Notes under the pieces: model-generated
Told to the model about the DNA's origin: nothing
Database searches by the model: none
Seen by the model: only the letters and a program-made list of their open reading frames with translations
In this document: in pieces, positions 25,450 through 34,732 of the stretch
Position numbering within the stretch: the first letter of the stretch is position 1
Layout: every line of letters starts with the position of its first letter
Position numbers and translations under genes: made by a program
From: JBBQNJ01 sp038329845
GTDB taxonomy: Bacteria > Planctomycetota > Phycisphaerae > Tepidisphaerales > Tepidisphaeraceae
Assembly (NCBI GenBank): GCA_038329845.1
Contig: JBBQNJ010000007.1
Coordinates: 1 to 64,000, forward strand
Direction: 5' to 3'
Length of the DNA stretch: 64,000 nucleotides

Positions 25450-26829
25450 CTATGCGCTTTCCACCAGGTCGCCGGTCTCTTTCCAACGCTTGAGTTTCAT
25501 CCCCAGGGTCCGCACGCCGATCCCCAGCGCCCCGGCGGTGCGCTGGCGATGGCCCTTGAACTGCTCGAGCGTCGAGAGGATCACCTTCTTCTCGATGTCG
25601 GCCAGCGGCTTGCCCGCCAGCGCCTCGACCGCCTCCATCCCTCCCCCTCCGCCGCCGCGAACCTTCAGCCACGGCTCGATCGTCGCGGCCCGAACCACGC
25701 CCGGCTCGATCTCCAGCACCCCGGCCCGCTCGATGATGTTCTGCAATTCCCGCACATTTCCCGGCCAGTCGTAGCGCTGGAGCAGCCGTACGGCCTCGGG
25801 CTCGAGATGCCGGAACGGCGTGTTCTCGCGTTTGCTCATCAAGGACAAAAAATGGCGCGCCAACTCCGGGACATCGTCAAGCCGCCTACGCAGCGCCGGC
25901 AACTCGATCGGGACGACGTTCAGCCGATAGAACAGGTCCTGGCGGAATTTCCCCTCATCCACCGCCGCCTCGAGATCGCGGTTGGTCGTGGCGACCACCC
26001 GCACATCGACCTGCTGGGTCAGGCTCGATCCCACCCGCTCGAACTCGTTTTCCTGCAAAACCCGAAGCAATTTGGCCTGAAGCGACGGGGCGATCTCGCT
26101 GATCTCGTCGAGCAGGATCGTTCCCCCATCGGCCAGTTCGAATCGTCCGCGGCGCATCTTGTCGGCCCCGGTGAACGCCCCGCGCTCGTGGCCGAACAAC
26201 TCGCTCTCCAGCAGGTTCTCGCTCAGCGCCGCGCAGTTCACCGCGAGCATCGGCCGCTCACGCCGGCTCGAGGCGTTGTGGATCGCGCGGGCGACCACTT
26301 CCTTGCCGGTGCCGCTTTCCCCGCGGATCAGCACCGTGGCGCTGCTGCGGGCGACTTGCTGAACCCGCTGGCGCACCTGCTCCATCGCCGCGCTCGCGCC
26401 GATCAGCGGGCGCGGCGCCAGCGTCGATTCGTTCATCGTCCGCAGCGCCTGGTTCTCGCGGATCAACCGGTTGTGTTCCAGCGTCCGCTCGACCAGCAGC
26501 TTGATCTCCTCGCCATCGAACGGTTTTTGGATGTAGTCATAGGCTCCCAGTTTCATCGCCTCGACCGCCGTCTGCACGCTGGCGAACGCCGTCATCAGCA
26601 CCACCGGCATCTCCGCCCGCAGTTTGCGCGCCTCGGAGAGAAGCTCGATCCCGGTCATTTTCGGCATTTTCAGGTCGGTGATCAGCAGGTCAAAGCGCGA
26701 TTGCGACAGCCGCGCCATCGCCGCGGTGCCGTCCCCGGCGGCCACCACCTCGTGGCCCTCGCGCGCCAGCGTCGCCGCCAGCGAATCGCGCATCATCTCC
26801 TGATCATCCACCACCAGGATTCGTGCCAT
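25450..26829 (-). CDS. sigma-54-dependent response regulator, likely flagellar activator
   Basis: The 459-residue NtrC-type protein has a receiver domain with acidic pocket Asp8/Asp9 and phospho-acceptor Asp52. Its AAA+ domain has Walker A at GESGTGKE (170-177), the sigma-54 contact loop GAFTGA (217-222) and Walker B GGTILLDEIS, and a C-terminal Fis-type helix-turn-helix follows. ATG at 26829 (AAGGAAAGGG upstream) is preferred to an ATG six codons earlier. Immediately before flgB and after a histidine kinase gene, it resembles FlrC/FlgR, which activate class III flagellar promoters. Confidence 0.88.
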   Translation of the reverse strand: MARILVVDDQEMMRDSLAATLAREGHEVVAAGDGTAAMARLSQSRFDLLITDLKMPKMTGIELLSEARKLRAEMPVVLMTAFASVQTAVEAMKLGAYDYIQKPFDGEEIKLLVERTLEHNRLIRENQALRTMNESTLAPRPLIGASAAMEQVRQRVQQVARSSATVLIRGESGTGKEVVARAIHNASSRRERPMLAVNCAALSENLLESELFGHERGAFTGADKMRRGRFELADGGTILLDEISEIAPSLQAKLLRVLQENEFERVGSSLTQQVDVRVVATTNRDLEAAVDEGKFRQDLFYRLNVVPIELPALRRRLDDVPELARHFLSLMSKRENTPFRHLEPEAVRLLQRYDWPGNVRELQNIIERAGVLEIEPGVVRAATIEPWLKVRGGGGGGMEAVEALAGKPLADIEKKVILSTLEQFKGHRQRTAGALGIGVRTLGMKLKRWKETGDLVESA

Positions 26830-26874
26830 GACTGCCCTTTCCTTCACCGGCGAGAATCCCTTCTCGCCTCAACT

Positions 26875-27723
26875 CTAAATGCGAATCTCGAACCGCGCCC
26901 CGCCGTCTTCGGCGTTGGACGCCGTGATCGTCCCATCGTGCGCTTCGATCACCCGATGCACGATCGCCAGCCCCAGCCCCGTGCCGGTCTCCTTGGTCGT
27001 GAAGAACGGATTGAAGATGCGCTCGAGAATTTCCGCCGGAATTCCCGGCCCGTTGTCGCGCACTGAAAGGCGAAACTGCTTGGCATCATCGCCCGCCGGC
27101 GCCAGCCCATACTCGATCCGCAGCGATCCTCCGCCGCTGGATTCGCCCATGGCCTCAGCGGCGTTGAGCACCAGGTTCAAGACCGCCTGGCCCAGCAGGA
27201 TCGGATCAGCGCAGACCGGCAGCGATTCCGGCCCGCTCACCCGGGCCGTTACCCCGTTCTTATCCAGCGACGCCGCCGCCATCTCCATCACCCCGCGCAC
27301 CATTTCTCCCAGGTCCATCGGCTGGATCTCGACGTGGATCTCTCGCGTAAATTGCAACACCTGGCTGACAAGCGATTCCAACCGCTTAACCCCCGCGGAG
27401 ATTTTCTTCACCAGCGACCGCGAATCGGGTCGATCGGCCATGTCCTGATCGAGCAGCGAGGCGTAAAGCTGAATCCCGCCCAGCGGGTTGCGAATTTCAT
27501 GGGCCATTCCCGCGGCCATCTCGCCCAGCGCCGCCAGTCGATTCTTGCGTTCAAGCAGGCGATTCTTCTCCCCCAGTTCGGCCCGCAGCCGATGCACCGT
27601 CTCCTGGAGCTGATCGTGCGACTGCTGCAGCCGGTCGGTCACTTCGCTATACGCCATGATGATCCGGCCGAGTTCCTCGACTCGTCCAGCATGATCAACA
27701 TTGGGTTCCGCCGTGATCGCCAT
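26875..27723 (-). CDS. cytoplasmic sensor histidine kinase, partner of the sigma-54 regulator
   Basis: This 282-residue kinase lacks membrane segments. A short coiled coil (about 25-65) leads into the dimerisation helix with phospho-acceptor His75 in MAHEIRNPLGG. The ATPase domain has the N box NLVLNAAEAM, the G1 box DNGPGIP and the G2 box TGTGLGLAIV. Like FlrB and FlgS it has no obvious periplasmic sensor and may monitor flagellar assembly from within the cell. The gene for its regulator follows after 45 nt. Confidence 0.86.
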   Translation of the reverse strand: MAITAEPNVDHAGRVEELGRIIMAYSEVTDRLQQSHDQLQETVHRLRAELGEKNRLLERKNRLAALGEMAAGMAHEIRNPLGGIQLYASLLDQDMADRPDSRSLVKKISAGVKRLESLVSQVLQFTREIHVEIQPMDLGEMVRGVMEMAAASLDKNGVTARVSGPESLPVCADPILLGQAVLNLVLNAAEAMGESSGGGSLRIEYGLAPAGDDAKQFRLSVRDNGPGIPAEILERIFNPFFTTKETGTGLGLAIVHRVIEAHDGTITASNAEDGGARFEIRI

Positions 27724-27750
27724 AATCCATCCTTCTAACGTCAGTGCCTA

Positions 27751-28194
27751 CTAGCTTTGCACGTTAACCCGCGCCGACGGACGCCCGTACGCCGCCGCCG
27801 CGTACGTGCGATTGATCGCGCGCCCCGCCGTCGCCTGACGAATTTCACGGCCCAGGTTCAGCTTCCGCTGCTGAAGCACCATCGCGTCATTGCGATCGGC
27901 CTGGGTGATCCGCTCGAGCAGCGCCCGCGTGCGGCCGAGCAGACTCTCGGCGATGGGGCGTCGATCCTGCGACAATCCCAGCACGTATTCGCCCCAGCCG
28001 CGCCGCGCCGGGGCCACCGTCCGCTCAAGTTCGCAGATCTCGTCCAGCACCGCCTGCCGCTGGTTCAGCACCTCGAGCAGCGCCTCGGTCTGGCCTTGTT
28101 GCACCTGTTCGTGCTGCAATTCCGCCAATTTGGCCAGGCGCTCGTAACAGACCACCTCGCGTTCCAACGCCGTCATGATCACGTCACTTGCCAT
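27751..28194 (-). CDS. FlgN-like flagellar export chaperone
   Basis: From ATG 28194 the product is 147 residues, largely helical, with the FlgN-family layout: a long N-terminal coiled coil beginning after ALEREVVCYERL and a polar C-terminal tail. FlgN chaperones the hook-junction proteins FlgK and FlgL before export. It is 27 nt upstream of the histidine kinase gene. The fold and context support FlgN, but sequence conservation in this family is weak. Confidence 0.62.
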   Translation of the reverse strand: MASDVIMTALEREVVCYERLAKLAELQHEQVQQGQTEALLEVLNQRQAVLDEICELERTVAPARRGWGEYVLGLSQDRRPIAESLLGRTRALLERITQADRNDAMVLQQRKLNLGREIRQATAGRAINRTYAAAAYGRPSARVNVQS

Positions 28195-28244
28195 CGTGGG
28201 TCCCGCAAAAAAGCCTGCCGGTGCCGTCGGATTATCAATCCGCC

Positions 28245-30596
28245 TTACCACATCCCGCTGGCGCTGGTCCACTTCAACCACTGTTCCCAATATTCTCGCG
28301 GCATGGCGAACGATCCATCGCTGAACGCCTCGGCCGGCATTTTTCGCAGCAGCCATTTGGCCCGCTCGTTCGCCGTGCGCGCTTCGTCGATCTTTCCCAG
28401 GGCGCAGTAGGCGTTGACGATCTGCACGTAGGCGGCCAGCGCCGAAGGATCGTCCTGGTAGCGGAACGCCGCCGCGTCATACAGCCGGATCGCCTCTTCG
28501 TACTCGCCCAGGTCATACAGACAATCGGCCCGGTAGAAGTGGCTCAGGCGGTTGTAGAGCTTGTCCACCTCCACCGACGGGGGGCGCGAACGGTAGTATT
28601 CGATCACCTGGGCGTACAGACTTCGAGCCTTCTCGAGGCGCTGCCGCCGCGCCGTCGCCGCCTCGGCCGCGTCCCCCTTGCCCGCATCGGCGCTGGCATC
28701 CGCCGACGCCAGCGTCACGTCCAGATTGGTCGCGCTCTTGCGATAGCTGTCGGCCATCAAGAACAGCAACTGCCCGAGGCGCGGCTCACGCGGGTACCGC
28801 TGCGTCCATTCCTCCAGCCGCGCCACCGCCTCTTCGTAGCGCCCCGTCCGGTAGTACAACTGCCCCAGCTCGAACAGCGCCTGCTTGAATTCCTCGGCAT
28901 CGGGCGTGAGCGCCCGATTCTCGAACACGCCCAGCAACACGCTCTCAGCCTTGGCGAAATTCTCCGGACCCTTGGCGATGTACGCCTGCGCCAGCGGCAC
29001 CGCCGACTTGCTCGCCGCCAGACTTTGCGGATGGCGGAACTGATTCTTCTGGTACGCCGCGATCGCCTTGTCGAACAGCCCCGCCGCCTGATATGCCCGG
29101 CCCAGCCGAAGCAGCGCATCGGGCGCCACCGCGTCGTCCGGTCGTTCGGCGCTGAACACCTCCAGCGCCGAGATCATCCGCTGCATGTCCCCGGAACGGT
29201 CGTACAGGTCGATCCCCTTCCACAGCGCATCGCCGTAGCCCTTGTCGTCGGCCAGCGTCAGTATCCGCGAGTAGGCCACGTAGGCGTCGCCGGCATTAGC
29301 ACGCAATTGGCGAACCTGCTGGCCCCGCCGGGCCTTTTCCGCGGTCTTGGCGTCAGGGATGGTCGCCTCGAGCTGTTCGGCCCGGCGGTCGTACACGCTG
29401 CCCAACCGCGCGAAAAACGTCGCCGGCGGCTCGGGCTGCAACACCTGCTCGTAAGACAGCAATTCCATCGCCGCCTGGAAATTCCCCCGCGCCGCCAGCG
29501 TCAAGCCCGCCGACTTCAGCCCCGCCAGCACCTCGGTCCGATGCCGCCGCGACAGCACTGACTCAGCGCCTTTCTGATCGAGCTGGCTCACCAGGTCATG
29601 CAGATCGGCAAGCCCCGGATCATCGTCACCGAGCATAATCCGGCAGATGCCGCGACCCAGCCGACAGAGCGGCGCCACGTTGGCATTCGGATGCCCCACC
29701 AGCACCACTTCGTAATGCGCAATCGCCGCTCGCGGATCGTCGCGCTCCTGGGCGATCCGGCCCAGCAGGCAGCAGACCTCGGCGTCCAGCGGATGCTGCG
29801 GTCGAAGCTGCTGGCGCGACAGCATCAACAACCGCTCGGCCTCGGGCGCATCGCCCAGCTTCCAAGCGCAATATCCCAGCCGATAATTCAGCGCCCCCTG
29901 CGCCACCGGATCGGTATGAAGCCCCAGCGCCTCGATCAGCATCAACCGGGCATCGACCAGGCTTCCCCGGTCGATCATCATCCGAGCCTGCTCCCCAATC
30001 GCCCAGCCCCGCTCGGCGTCGGTCAGCCCCTCGCTTTTTACATACAACTCGATCGCCGTCTCGGCCCCGGCGTCATCCCCCTGCCCCGTCAGCAGGTCGA
30101 TCACTTTGCGTTGCAGACTCAGCGAATGCGCCGAATCCATCGCCATCGCCTGACGATAGCTCGCCAGCGATTCGATCGATTTGTTCAGCGCCTCGTAGCT
30201 GTCCCCCAGTCGCCGATACAGTTTCGCGTCCGGGCGAGCCCCCTGCGACAGCGCGATCTGCGTCTGCTCGATGATCCGCTGATGGTTGACCGGAATGTTG
30301 ATCCGCTTTTGCCGCTGGCCCAACTCCAATGCTTCGGCCAACATCAGATGCACTTCGGCCTCGCGCTGCGGCTCGAGTTTGTCGGTGTTCAGCAGGCGAT
30401 TGAGTTGCTCGAGCGTCGCCTCGGCCCGCTCTTGATCCAGAAACGTCCTGGCCACGGCGATCTTCTGATCGACCGTCAATCCTGGCTGCGGATCAATGAA
30501 TAAATAAGCCGCGTAGCCGAACAGGCCCAGCGACACCAACAGCAGCGGAAACTGCCAAAGCTGTGAGAATTGAACCGATGTGCGAGCCGACGCCAT
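28245..30596 (-). CDS. large membrane-anchored TPR-repeat protein
   Basis: The 783-residue product has a single N-terminal membrane helix (about 14-33) and then many TPR-like helical pairs to the C-terminus, with typical Ala/Leu/Tyr spacing, for example LGRAYQAAGLFDKAIAAYQ and LGEYEEAIRLYDAAAF. It is probably a periplasm-facing scaffold. It lies at the head of the flagellar gene run, only about 50 nt from the flgN-like gene, but no flagellar role is shown by the sequence itself. Confidence 0.72.
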   Translation of the reverse strand: MASARTSVQFSQLWQFPLLLVSLGLFGYAAYLFIDPQPGLTVDQKIAVARTFLDQERAEATLEQLNRLLNTDKLEPQREAEVHLMLAEALELGQRQKRINIPVNHQRIIEQTQIALSQGARPDAKLYRRLGDSYEALNKSIESLASYRQAMAMDSAHSLSLQRKVIDLLTGQGDDAGAETAIELYVKSEGLTDAERGWAIGEQARMMIDRGSLVDARLMLIEALGLHTDPVAQGALNYRLGYCAWKLGDAPEAERLLMLSRQQLRPQHPLDAEVCCLLGRIAQERDDPRAAIAHYEVVLVGHPNANVAPLCRLGRGICRIMLGDDDPGLADLHDLVSQLDQKGAESVLSRRHRTEVLAGLKSAGLTLAARGNFQAAMELLSYEQVLQPEPPATFFARLGSVYDRRAEQLEATIPDAKTAEKARRGQQVRQLRANAGDAYVAYSRILTLADDKGYGDALWKGIDLYDRSGDMQRMISALEVFSAERPDDAVAPDALLRLGRAYQAAGLFDKAIAAYQKNQFRHPQSLAASKSAVPLAQAYIAKGPENFAKAESVLLGVFENRALTPDAEEFKQALFELGQLYYRTGRYEEAVARLEEWTQRYPREPRLGQLLFLMADSYRKSATNLDVTLASADASADAGKGDAAEAATARRQRLEKARSLYAQVIEYYRSRPPSVEVDKLYNRLSHFYRADCLYDLGEYEEAIRLYDAAAFRYQDDPSALAAYVQIVNAYCALGKIDEARTANERAKWLLRKMPAEAFSDGSFAMPREYWEQWLKWTSASGMW

Positions 30597-30777
30597 TGGC
30601 TTCCATGCCTTTCCGTCGAGGCCGGCGAAGTCCGATTCTTCCGCCGCGCCGGGTCATCCTGACCACGACACCTCAACCCAAACCGCGTCCAATCACTGGG
30701 TCATCCTACAATGCCTTTCCCCGAACGCAACCCCCGCCCCCGCGCAAAAAACTTGGCTGAGCCAAGCGCTCCTTCCT

Positions 30778-31806
30778 CTACACCCCCACCGGCTCCATCG
30801 ACCTTCGCAGATCCAGCATCTTCACCCCCTCGATGTAATCGGTCAGCACGACCCGGCGGGCCTGTTTGAGCGAATCCACCGCTTCGCTCATACGCTGGAG
30901 GCTCTGACGAATCTGGCGCAGGCGCCGGGCGAGGTTCTCCGGATCGCCGGCATGGCGACCCAACAGTTGCAGTTGCATCTCGATCGTCGCCATCGCGTTG
31001 TTCAACTCGTGGTTCATCGCCAGCGCCACCTGGCCGAGAACCTCGACTTTGCGCTGCTCGCTGACCTCGAGCTGCTCGGCCATGCGGTTGTACGCCGCGG
31101 CGAGCTGGTCGAACTCGTCATGCTGCTCGACGCGCACGCGATGATCGAAACGCTCGTTGCCCAATTCGCGGGCGGCCGCCACAAGTCGGTCCACCGGGCG
31201 CAGCACCATGCCCGCCATCCGCAGCAGCACCATCACCGAGACGTTGATCGACAGGACAAAGGCCAGGGTCAATCCCAGCACCAGCCAGCGGAACCAGCTC
31301 GACAGCGACTGTTGTTCGCCATGGGCATGATCGCGCACGAAGCGGCTGAGCGGCAGGGTGTCATTGCGAAGGGCCACGGCGTTGGCCAGCGCCGATTCGG
31401 TATGTTCGCGGATCAACCCGCGATCCTGGGCCGTGGCCAATCCGGCGACATCGGCCTCGAATCGCGGCATCCGGTCCCGCATCGACTCGTAAACGCTCCA
31501 CGCCCGCGGCTGATGGATGATCTCATAGCGGGGCATCTCGTCCATCAGACCGCGAAGCTGATCCACCGCCTGGATCAGCCGGTCAAGGTGGCGCTCGCGG
31601 CCGACGTGAATTTCGTACAAATCGACTTCGATCGAGTTGACCGTAATGCTCAGTTCATTGACCCGCTCGACCACCGACCAGGCTTGCTGATCGATCTGCG
31701 TCAGTTCGCGCAAGACCCCCTGGAGCAGCCAGATCGCCGCCGCCGCCGTCACCACCAGCATGGCCAGAAGCGGCAGGAGGTTGAGCATGAGCTTTCGTCG
31801 CAGCAT
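30778..31806 (-). CDS. HAMP/HisKA-type membrane sensor lacking an ATPase domain
   Basis: This 342-residue protein has two membrane helices (about 10-30 and 175-197) around a helical periplasmic domain, a HAMP region (about 195-250) and a HisKA-like helix with His266 in AMNHELNNAM. It ends about 75 residues later, with no N, G1 or G2 boxes, so it cannot phosphorylate itself in the usual way. It may be phosphorylated in trans or act as a signal relay. The gene follows the PhnD-like protein gene by 40 nt. Confidence 0.75.
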   Translation of the reverse strand: MLRRKLMLNLLPLLAMLVVTAAAAIWLLQGVLRELTQIDQQAWSVVERVNELSITVNSIEVDLYEIHVGRERHLDRLIQAVDQLRGLMDEMPRYEIIHQPRAWSVYESMRDRMPRFEADVAGLATAQDRGLIREHTESALANAVALRNDTLPLSRFVRDHAHGEQQSLSSWFRWLVLGLTLAFVLSINVSVMVLLRMAGMVLRPVDRLVAAARELGNERFDHRVRVEQHDEFDQLAAAYNRMAEQLEVSEQRKVEVLGQVALAMNHELNNAMATIEMQLQLLGRHAGDPENLARRLRQIRQSLQRMSEAVDSLKQARRVVLTDYIEGVKMLDLRRSMEPVGV

Positions 31807-31846
31807 GACATTGGCTCCCGGGGTTCACACCGGCGATCGTCGAACT

Positions 31847-32809
31847 TCAGCGGCGATTCGGTGCCGGTGCGTCCAGGTTGAGGCGTTGCCATCGATCGCG
31901 CACGGCATCGACCAGGTCGAACACGGCATCATACTCTTCGATTCGGCACGGCTGGAACCGAGCCGCGCCGAACCGCTCGAGCGCCGCCCGCCCCGCCGGC
32001 GAGTCGTGCATCGTCAACAACGCCTTTCCCAACTGATCTTGCAGTTGCCGCGACATCGACGCATCGACCGCCAGGGCATTTTCCGGAACCGCCGACCCCG
32101 TGCATAGCCGTCGCAGCTTCACGCCCGGGTGCTGGCGCTCGATGGCCTCGAGTCGAATATCCTTGGCGGCACCGGCGTCGGCCTTGCCGCTGATCACCTG
32201 TTCGATCGCCTCGTCATGCGTCCCGCACCAAACCAGGCGAGGCGATTGTGGCGAATCCGTCAGCCCGGCCTGGAACAGGCGCACCATCGGGTAAAGATGC
32301 CCGCCCAGGGTGGTGCGGACCATGGCGAGACTTCGACCCGACAGTTCCTCGATCCGCCGGATCGGCGAATCGTCGCGCACGAAGATCGTGCCGCGATAGG
32401 TCGTGTGCCCATCGACGCCCTGGGGTTTGACCAGAATCCGGCAGCCCAGGCGATCGACCGCCATGACCGCGACCAGCGATCCGAGAAACGCCGCATCCAC
32501 GTGTTTCTCAGCCAGGTCCTGCAAGACCCCCTGATAGCTGCTGCACGTTACCAGTTCGACCGGGCGATCCAGTTCGACCGCCAGTTCATCGGCCAGCGCC
32601 AGATAGCGCTTGCGCTGCTCGAAGATGTCGCGCTCGGGAATGATGCCGATGCGCAGCGCCTGCCCCGCCGGGATCGTCGCGGCGCCGATGGCGGACTTGG
32701 GTCGCACGGGCGAAAGCTTCGGGTCCGCGGGCATTCGACCCAGCCAGACCAAAAGCCCCACAAGCAACCCCAAGGTGCTGGTCATGAGTATCAAGCGGGC
32801 ATACTTCAA
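31847..32809 (-). CDS. PhnD/phosphate-type periplasmic binding protein, membrane-anchored
   Basis: The start is probably TTG at 32809, with GGAG about 10 nt upstream and a Lys/Arg-rich N-terminus before a membrane helix. ATG at 32785 is the alternative. The 320-residue product has a PhnD-like binding fold (about 55-300). Its landmarks are the LRIGIIPERD strand, DAAFLGSLVAV, then the TLGGHLYP turn and DAGAAKDIRLEAI. No ABC permease or ATPase is adjacent. It probably senses a small anion for the HAMP protein encoded next. Confidence 0.75.
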   Translation of the reverse strand: MKYARLILMTSTLGLLVGLLVWLGRMPADPKLSPVRPKSAIGAATIPAGQALRIGIIPERDIFEQRKRYLALADELAVELDRPVELVTCSSYQGVLQDLAEKHVDAAFLGSLVAVMAVDRLGCRILVKPQGVDGHTTYRGTIFVRDDSPIRRIEELSGRSLAMVRTTLGGHLYPMVRLFQAGLTDSPQSPRLVWCGTHDEAIEQVISGKADAGAAKDIRLEAIERQHPGVKLRRLCTGSAVPENALAVDASMSRQLQDQLGKALLTMHDSPAGRAALERFGAARFQPCRIEEYDAVFDLVDAVRDRWQRLNLDAPAPNRR

Positions 32810-32899
32810 GCGCGCAACTCTCCATCGAGGGACGCCAGCGCCTTCATCAAACCGTGCGCCGCGGGCCCGGATTGGCGCGCCGGAATGAAAGCGAGTCTC

Positions 32900-32945
32900 A
32901 TCTGGTATGGGATATGCACATAAACTTGGTATGATATCCGGGACC
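32900..32945 (+). promoter_or_regulatory. direct repeat and -10-like element upstream of the YgbA-family gene
   Basis: TGGTATG occurs at 32903-32909 and 32927-32933, 24 bp apart, and TATGAT (32930-32935) resembles a -10 element. It may be a regulator binding region. I could not match it to the NsrR consensus. Confidence 0.25.
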
Positions 32946-33311
32946 ATGACGACCACCGCCTGCCCCGAATCCCTGGACAAGGATCTGCGTACCTTGGCCA
33001 TGTTCATCCGCATCTATTGCAAGCACCAGCACGCCGACCGCGAAAAGAAGGGCGTGCATCTTAAGGCGTTCGATGTTAAAGCAATCGTCGGCAAAGAGTT
33101 GGAACTTTGTGATGATTGCACAAAATTGCTGGCTCATGCCTGGATCAAGCGATCCCATTGCCCGATGAATCCCAAGCCGATGTGCAAACACTGTCCGAAC
33201 CACTGCTATCATCCAACGTATCGCCAGCAGATTCGTGAGGCGATGAAGTTCGCGGGAAAAAAAATGGTGATGTCCGGACGCGTCGATATGCTTTTGCATT
33301 TGCTCTTTTGA
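32946..33311 (+). CDS. YgbA-family (nitrous-oxide-stimulated promoter family) protein
   Basis: ATG at 32946 gives 121 residues. The Cys-rich central part, with CKHCPNHCYHP, and the Arg/Lys/Met-rich C-terminal helix match the small YgbA family, whose expression responds to nitric oxide in enterobacteria. Several Cys (Cys in IYCKHQH, ELCDDC and CKHC) suggest metal or Fe-S binding. It lies directly upstream of the AhbD-like radical SAM gene on the same strand, about 75 nt away. Confidence 0.72.
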   Translation: MTTTACPESLDKDLRTLAMFIRIYCKHQHADREKKGVHLKAFDVKAIVGKELELCDDCTKLLAHAWIKRSHCPMNPKPMCKHCPNHCYHPTYRQQIREAMKFAGKKMVMSGRVDMLLHLLF

Positions 33312-33385
33312 GCATCCCGCGAATGTGTTTTTCTCAGGCGTGGGAATATTCTCGACGCAAGTTCTGATCAAGAAGGAATTTTTGA

Positions 33386-34732
33386 ATGACCGTCCAACTG
33401 CCCCTGGCCAACCGCATCGACCGCGAAAATCCAGCCCGTCATCCGGCTCAGCAGGATTACACGCTGCCCGAAACCGACGGCGGCGCGGCCGTCCCAGCGC
33501 TTCGACTCGTGTTCTGGGAAACGACCACCGGCTGCAATCTCGCCTGCGTTCACTGTCGGCGGCTGGAAGTCTCGAAGGAGTTGTCCAAGCAGGACCTCTC
33601 GACCGAACAGTCGATCCAGTTCATCCGCACCCTGCCCGAGACGGGTCGTCCGATCCTGGTTTTTTCCGGCGGCGAGCCGCTGATGCGCCCGGACCTGTTC
33701 ACGCTTGCCGAAGAGGCCGTCAAAGTCGGTTTGCCGATCGCGCTGGCGACCAACGGGACGATCATGGACCCGACCCTGGCGGCGCGGGTTCGCGATGTGG
33801 GGTTCAAGCGGGTGTCGATCAGTTTCGACGGGCCTGACGCCCCGACACACGATCAGTTCCGCGGTGCCGGGGCGTTCGACGCCTCGATCAGCGGATTTAA
33901 GGAACTGCGCAAGGCCGGGCTGTCGATGCAGATCAACACCACCGTCGCCAAGCATAATTACCGCAAGCTCGATGAGACTTATCAACTGGCGATGGACCTC
34001 GGGGCCGACGCCCTGCACGTTTTCATGCTCGTGCCGGTCGGGTGCGGGATGGAACTCGACCCCAGCGTGATGCTCAGCGGCCAGGAATACGAAGATGCGC
34101 TGAATTGGATTTATGACCGAAGCCTCGAAGCGAAACTGCATCTGAAGGCGACATGCGCGCCGCATTATTTCCGGGTCATGCGTCAGCGTGCCAAGACCGA
34201 AGGCCGTGCCATGCCCGCCGCGGCCCATCCGCATAAAAACATGCACCCGAATGCCGCGGGACTCCCCGGCGAGCATCCGAGCGCCGCAGGCCACCCCGGC
34301 GAGCATCCGAGCGGCGCGGGACACCCGGGCGGGCATCCCGGCGGCGGGCATCCGGGCGATGGGCATCCGGGGGGCGGACACCCGGGGGGCGGGCAAGGGG
34401 ATATGACCGCCATGACCAAGGGATGCCTCGCCGGCCAGGCCGTCTGCTTCGTCTCCCACACCGGGGAGGTCTTCCCCTGCGGATATCTCCCGGTAACCAG
34501 CGGCAACGTCACCCGCACCCCTCTGCCGACGATCTGGCGGCGGAGTCACGTGTTCGCCGACCTGCGCGATGAGAAAAACCTCGAGGGCAAGTGCGGCCTG
34601 TGCGAATACGCCAAGGTCTGCATGGGCTGCCGCGCCCGGGCGTTCGGGCACACCGGAAACTATCTCGCCGAAGAACCCAACTGCGATTACATCCCGGTGC
34701 GGCAACGCCGCCTCGAAGGCGTGAAGAGCTGA
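33386..34732 (+). CDS. AhbD-like radical SAM enzyme with a His/Gly/Pro-rich insertion
   Basis: The 448-residue product has the radical SAM CxxxCxxC at Cys50, Cys54 and Cys57, then the GGEPL SAM-binding strand (95-99). Its C-terminal SPASM-type cysteine set includes CFVSHTGEVFPCGYLP (354-369), CGLC (403-406) and CMGC (412-415). This order resembles AhbD, the enzyme that oxidatively decarboxylates Fe-coproporphyrin to haem, and the related NirJ family. Residues 281-339 are a low-complexity insertion of HPGG-type repeats with about ten His, placed between the SAM barrel and the SPASM domain. The function is likely but not certain. Confidence 0.7.
   Translation: MTVQLPLANRIDRENPARHPAQQDYTLPETDGGAAVPALRLVFWETTTGCNLACVHCRRLEVSKELSKQDLSTEQSIQFIRTLPETGRPILVFSGGEPLMRPDLFTLAEEAVKVGLPIALATNGTIMDPTLAARVRDVGFKRVSISFDGPDAPTHDQFRGAGAFDASISGFKELRKAGLSMQINTTVAKHNYRKLDETYQLAMDLGADALHVFMLVPVGCGMELDPSVMLSGQEYEDALNWIYDRSLEAKLHLKATCAPHYFRVMRQRAKTEGRAMPAAAHPHKNMHPNAAGLPGEHPSAAGHPGEHPSGAGHPGGHPGGGHPGDGHPGGGHPGGGQGDMTAMTKGCLAGQAVCFVSHTGEVFPCGYLPVTSGNVTRTPLPTIWRRSHVFADLRDEKNLEGKCGLCEYAKVCMGCRARAFGHTGNYLAEEPNCDYIPVRQRRLEGVKS
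34226..34402 (+). repeat. coding repeat for the His/Gly/Pro-rich insertion
   Basis: The DNA here is built from variants of GGCGGGCATCCG and GGGCATCCCGGC, encoding repeated HPGG, GHPG and EHPS units inside the radical SAM gene. It stays in frame throughout. Confidence 0.8.
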
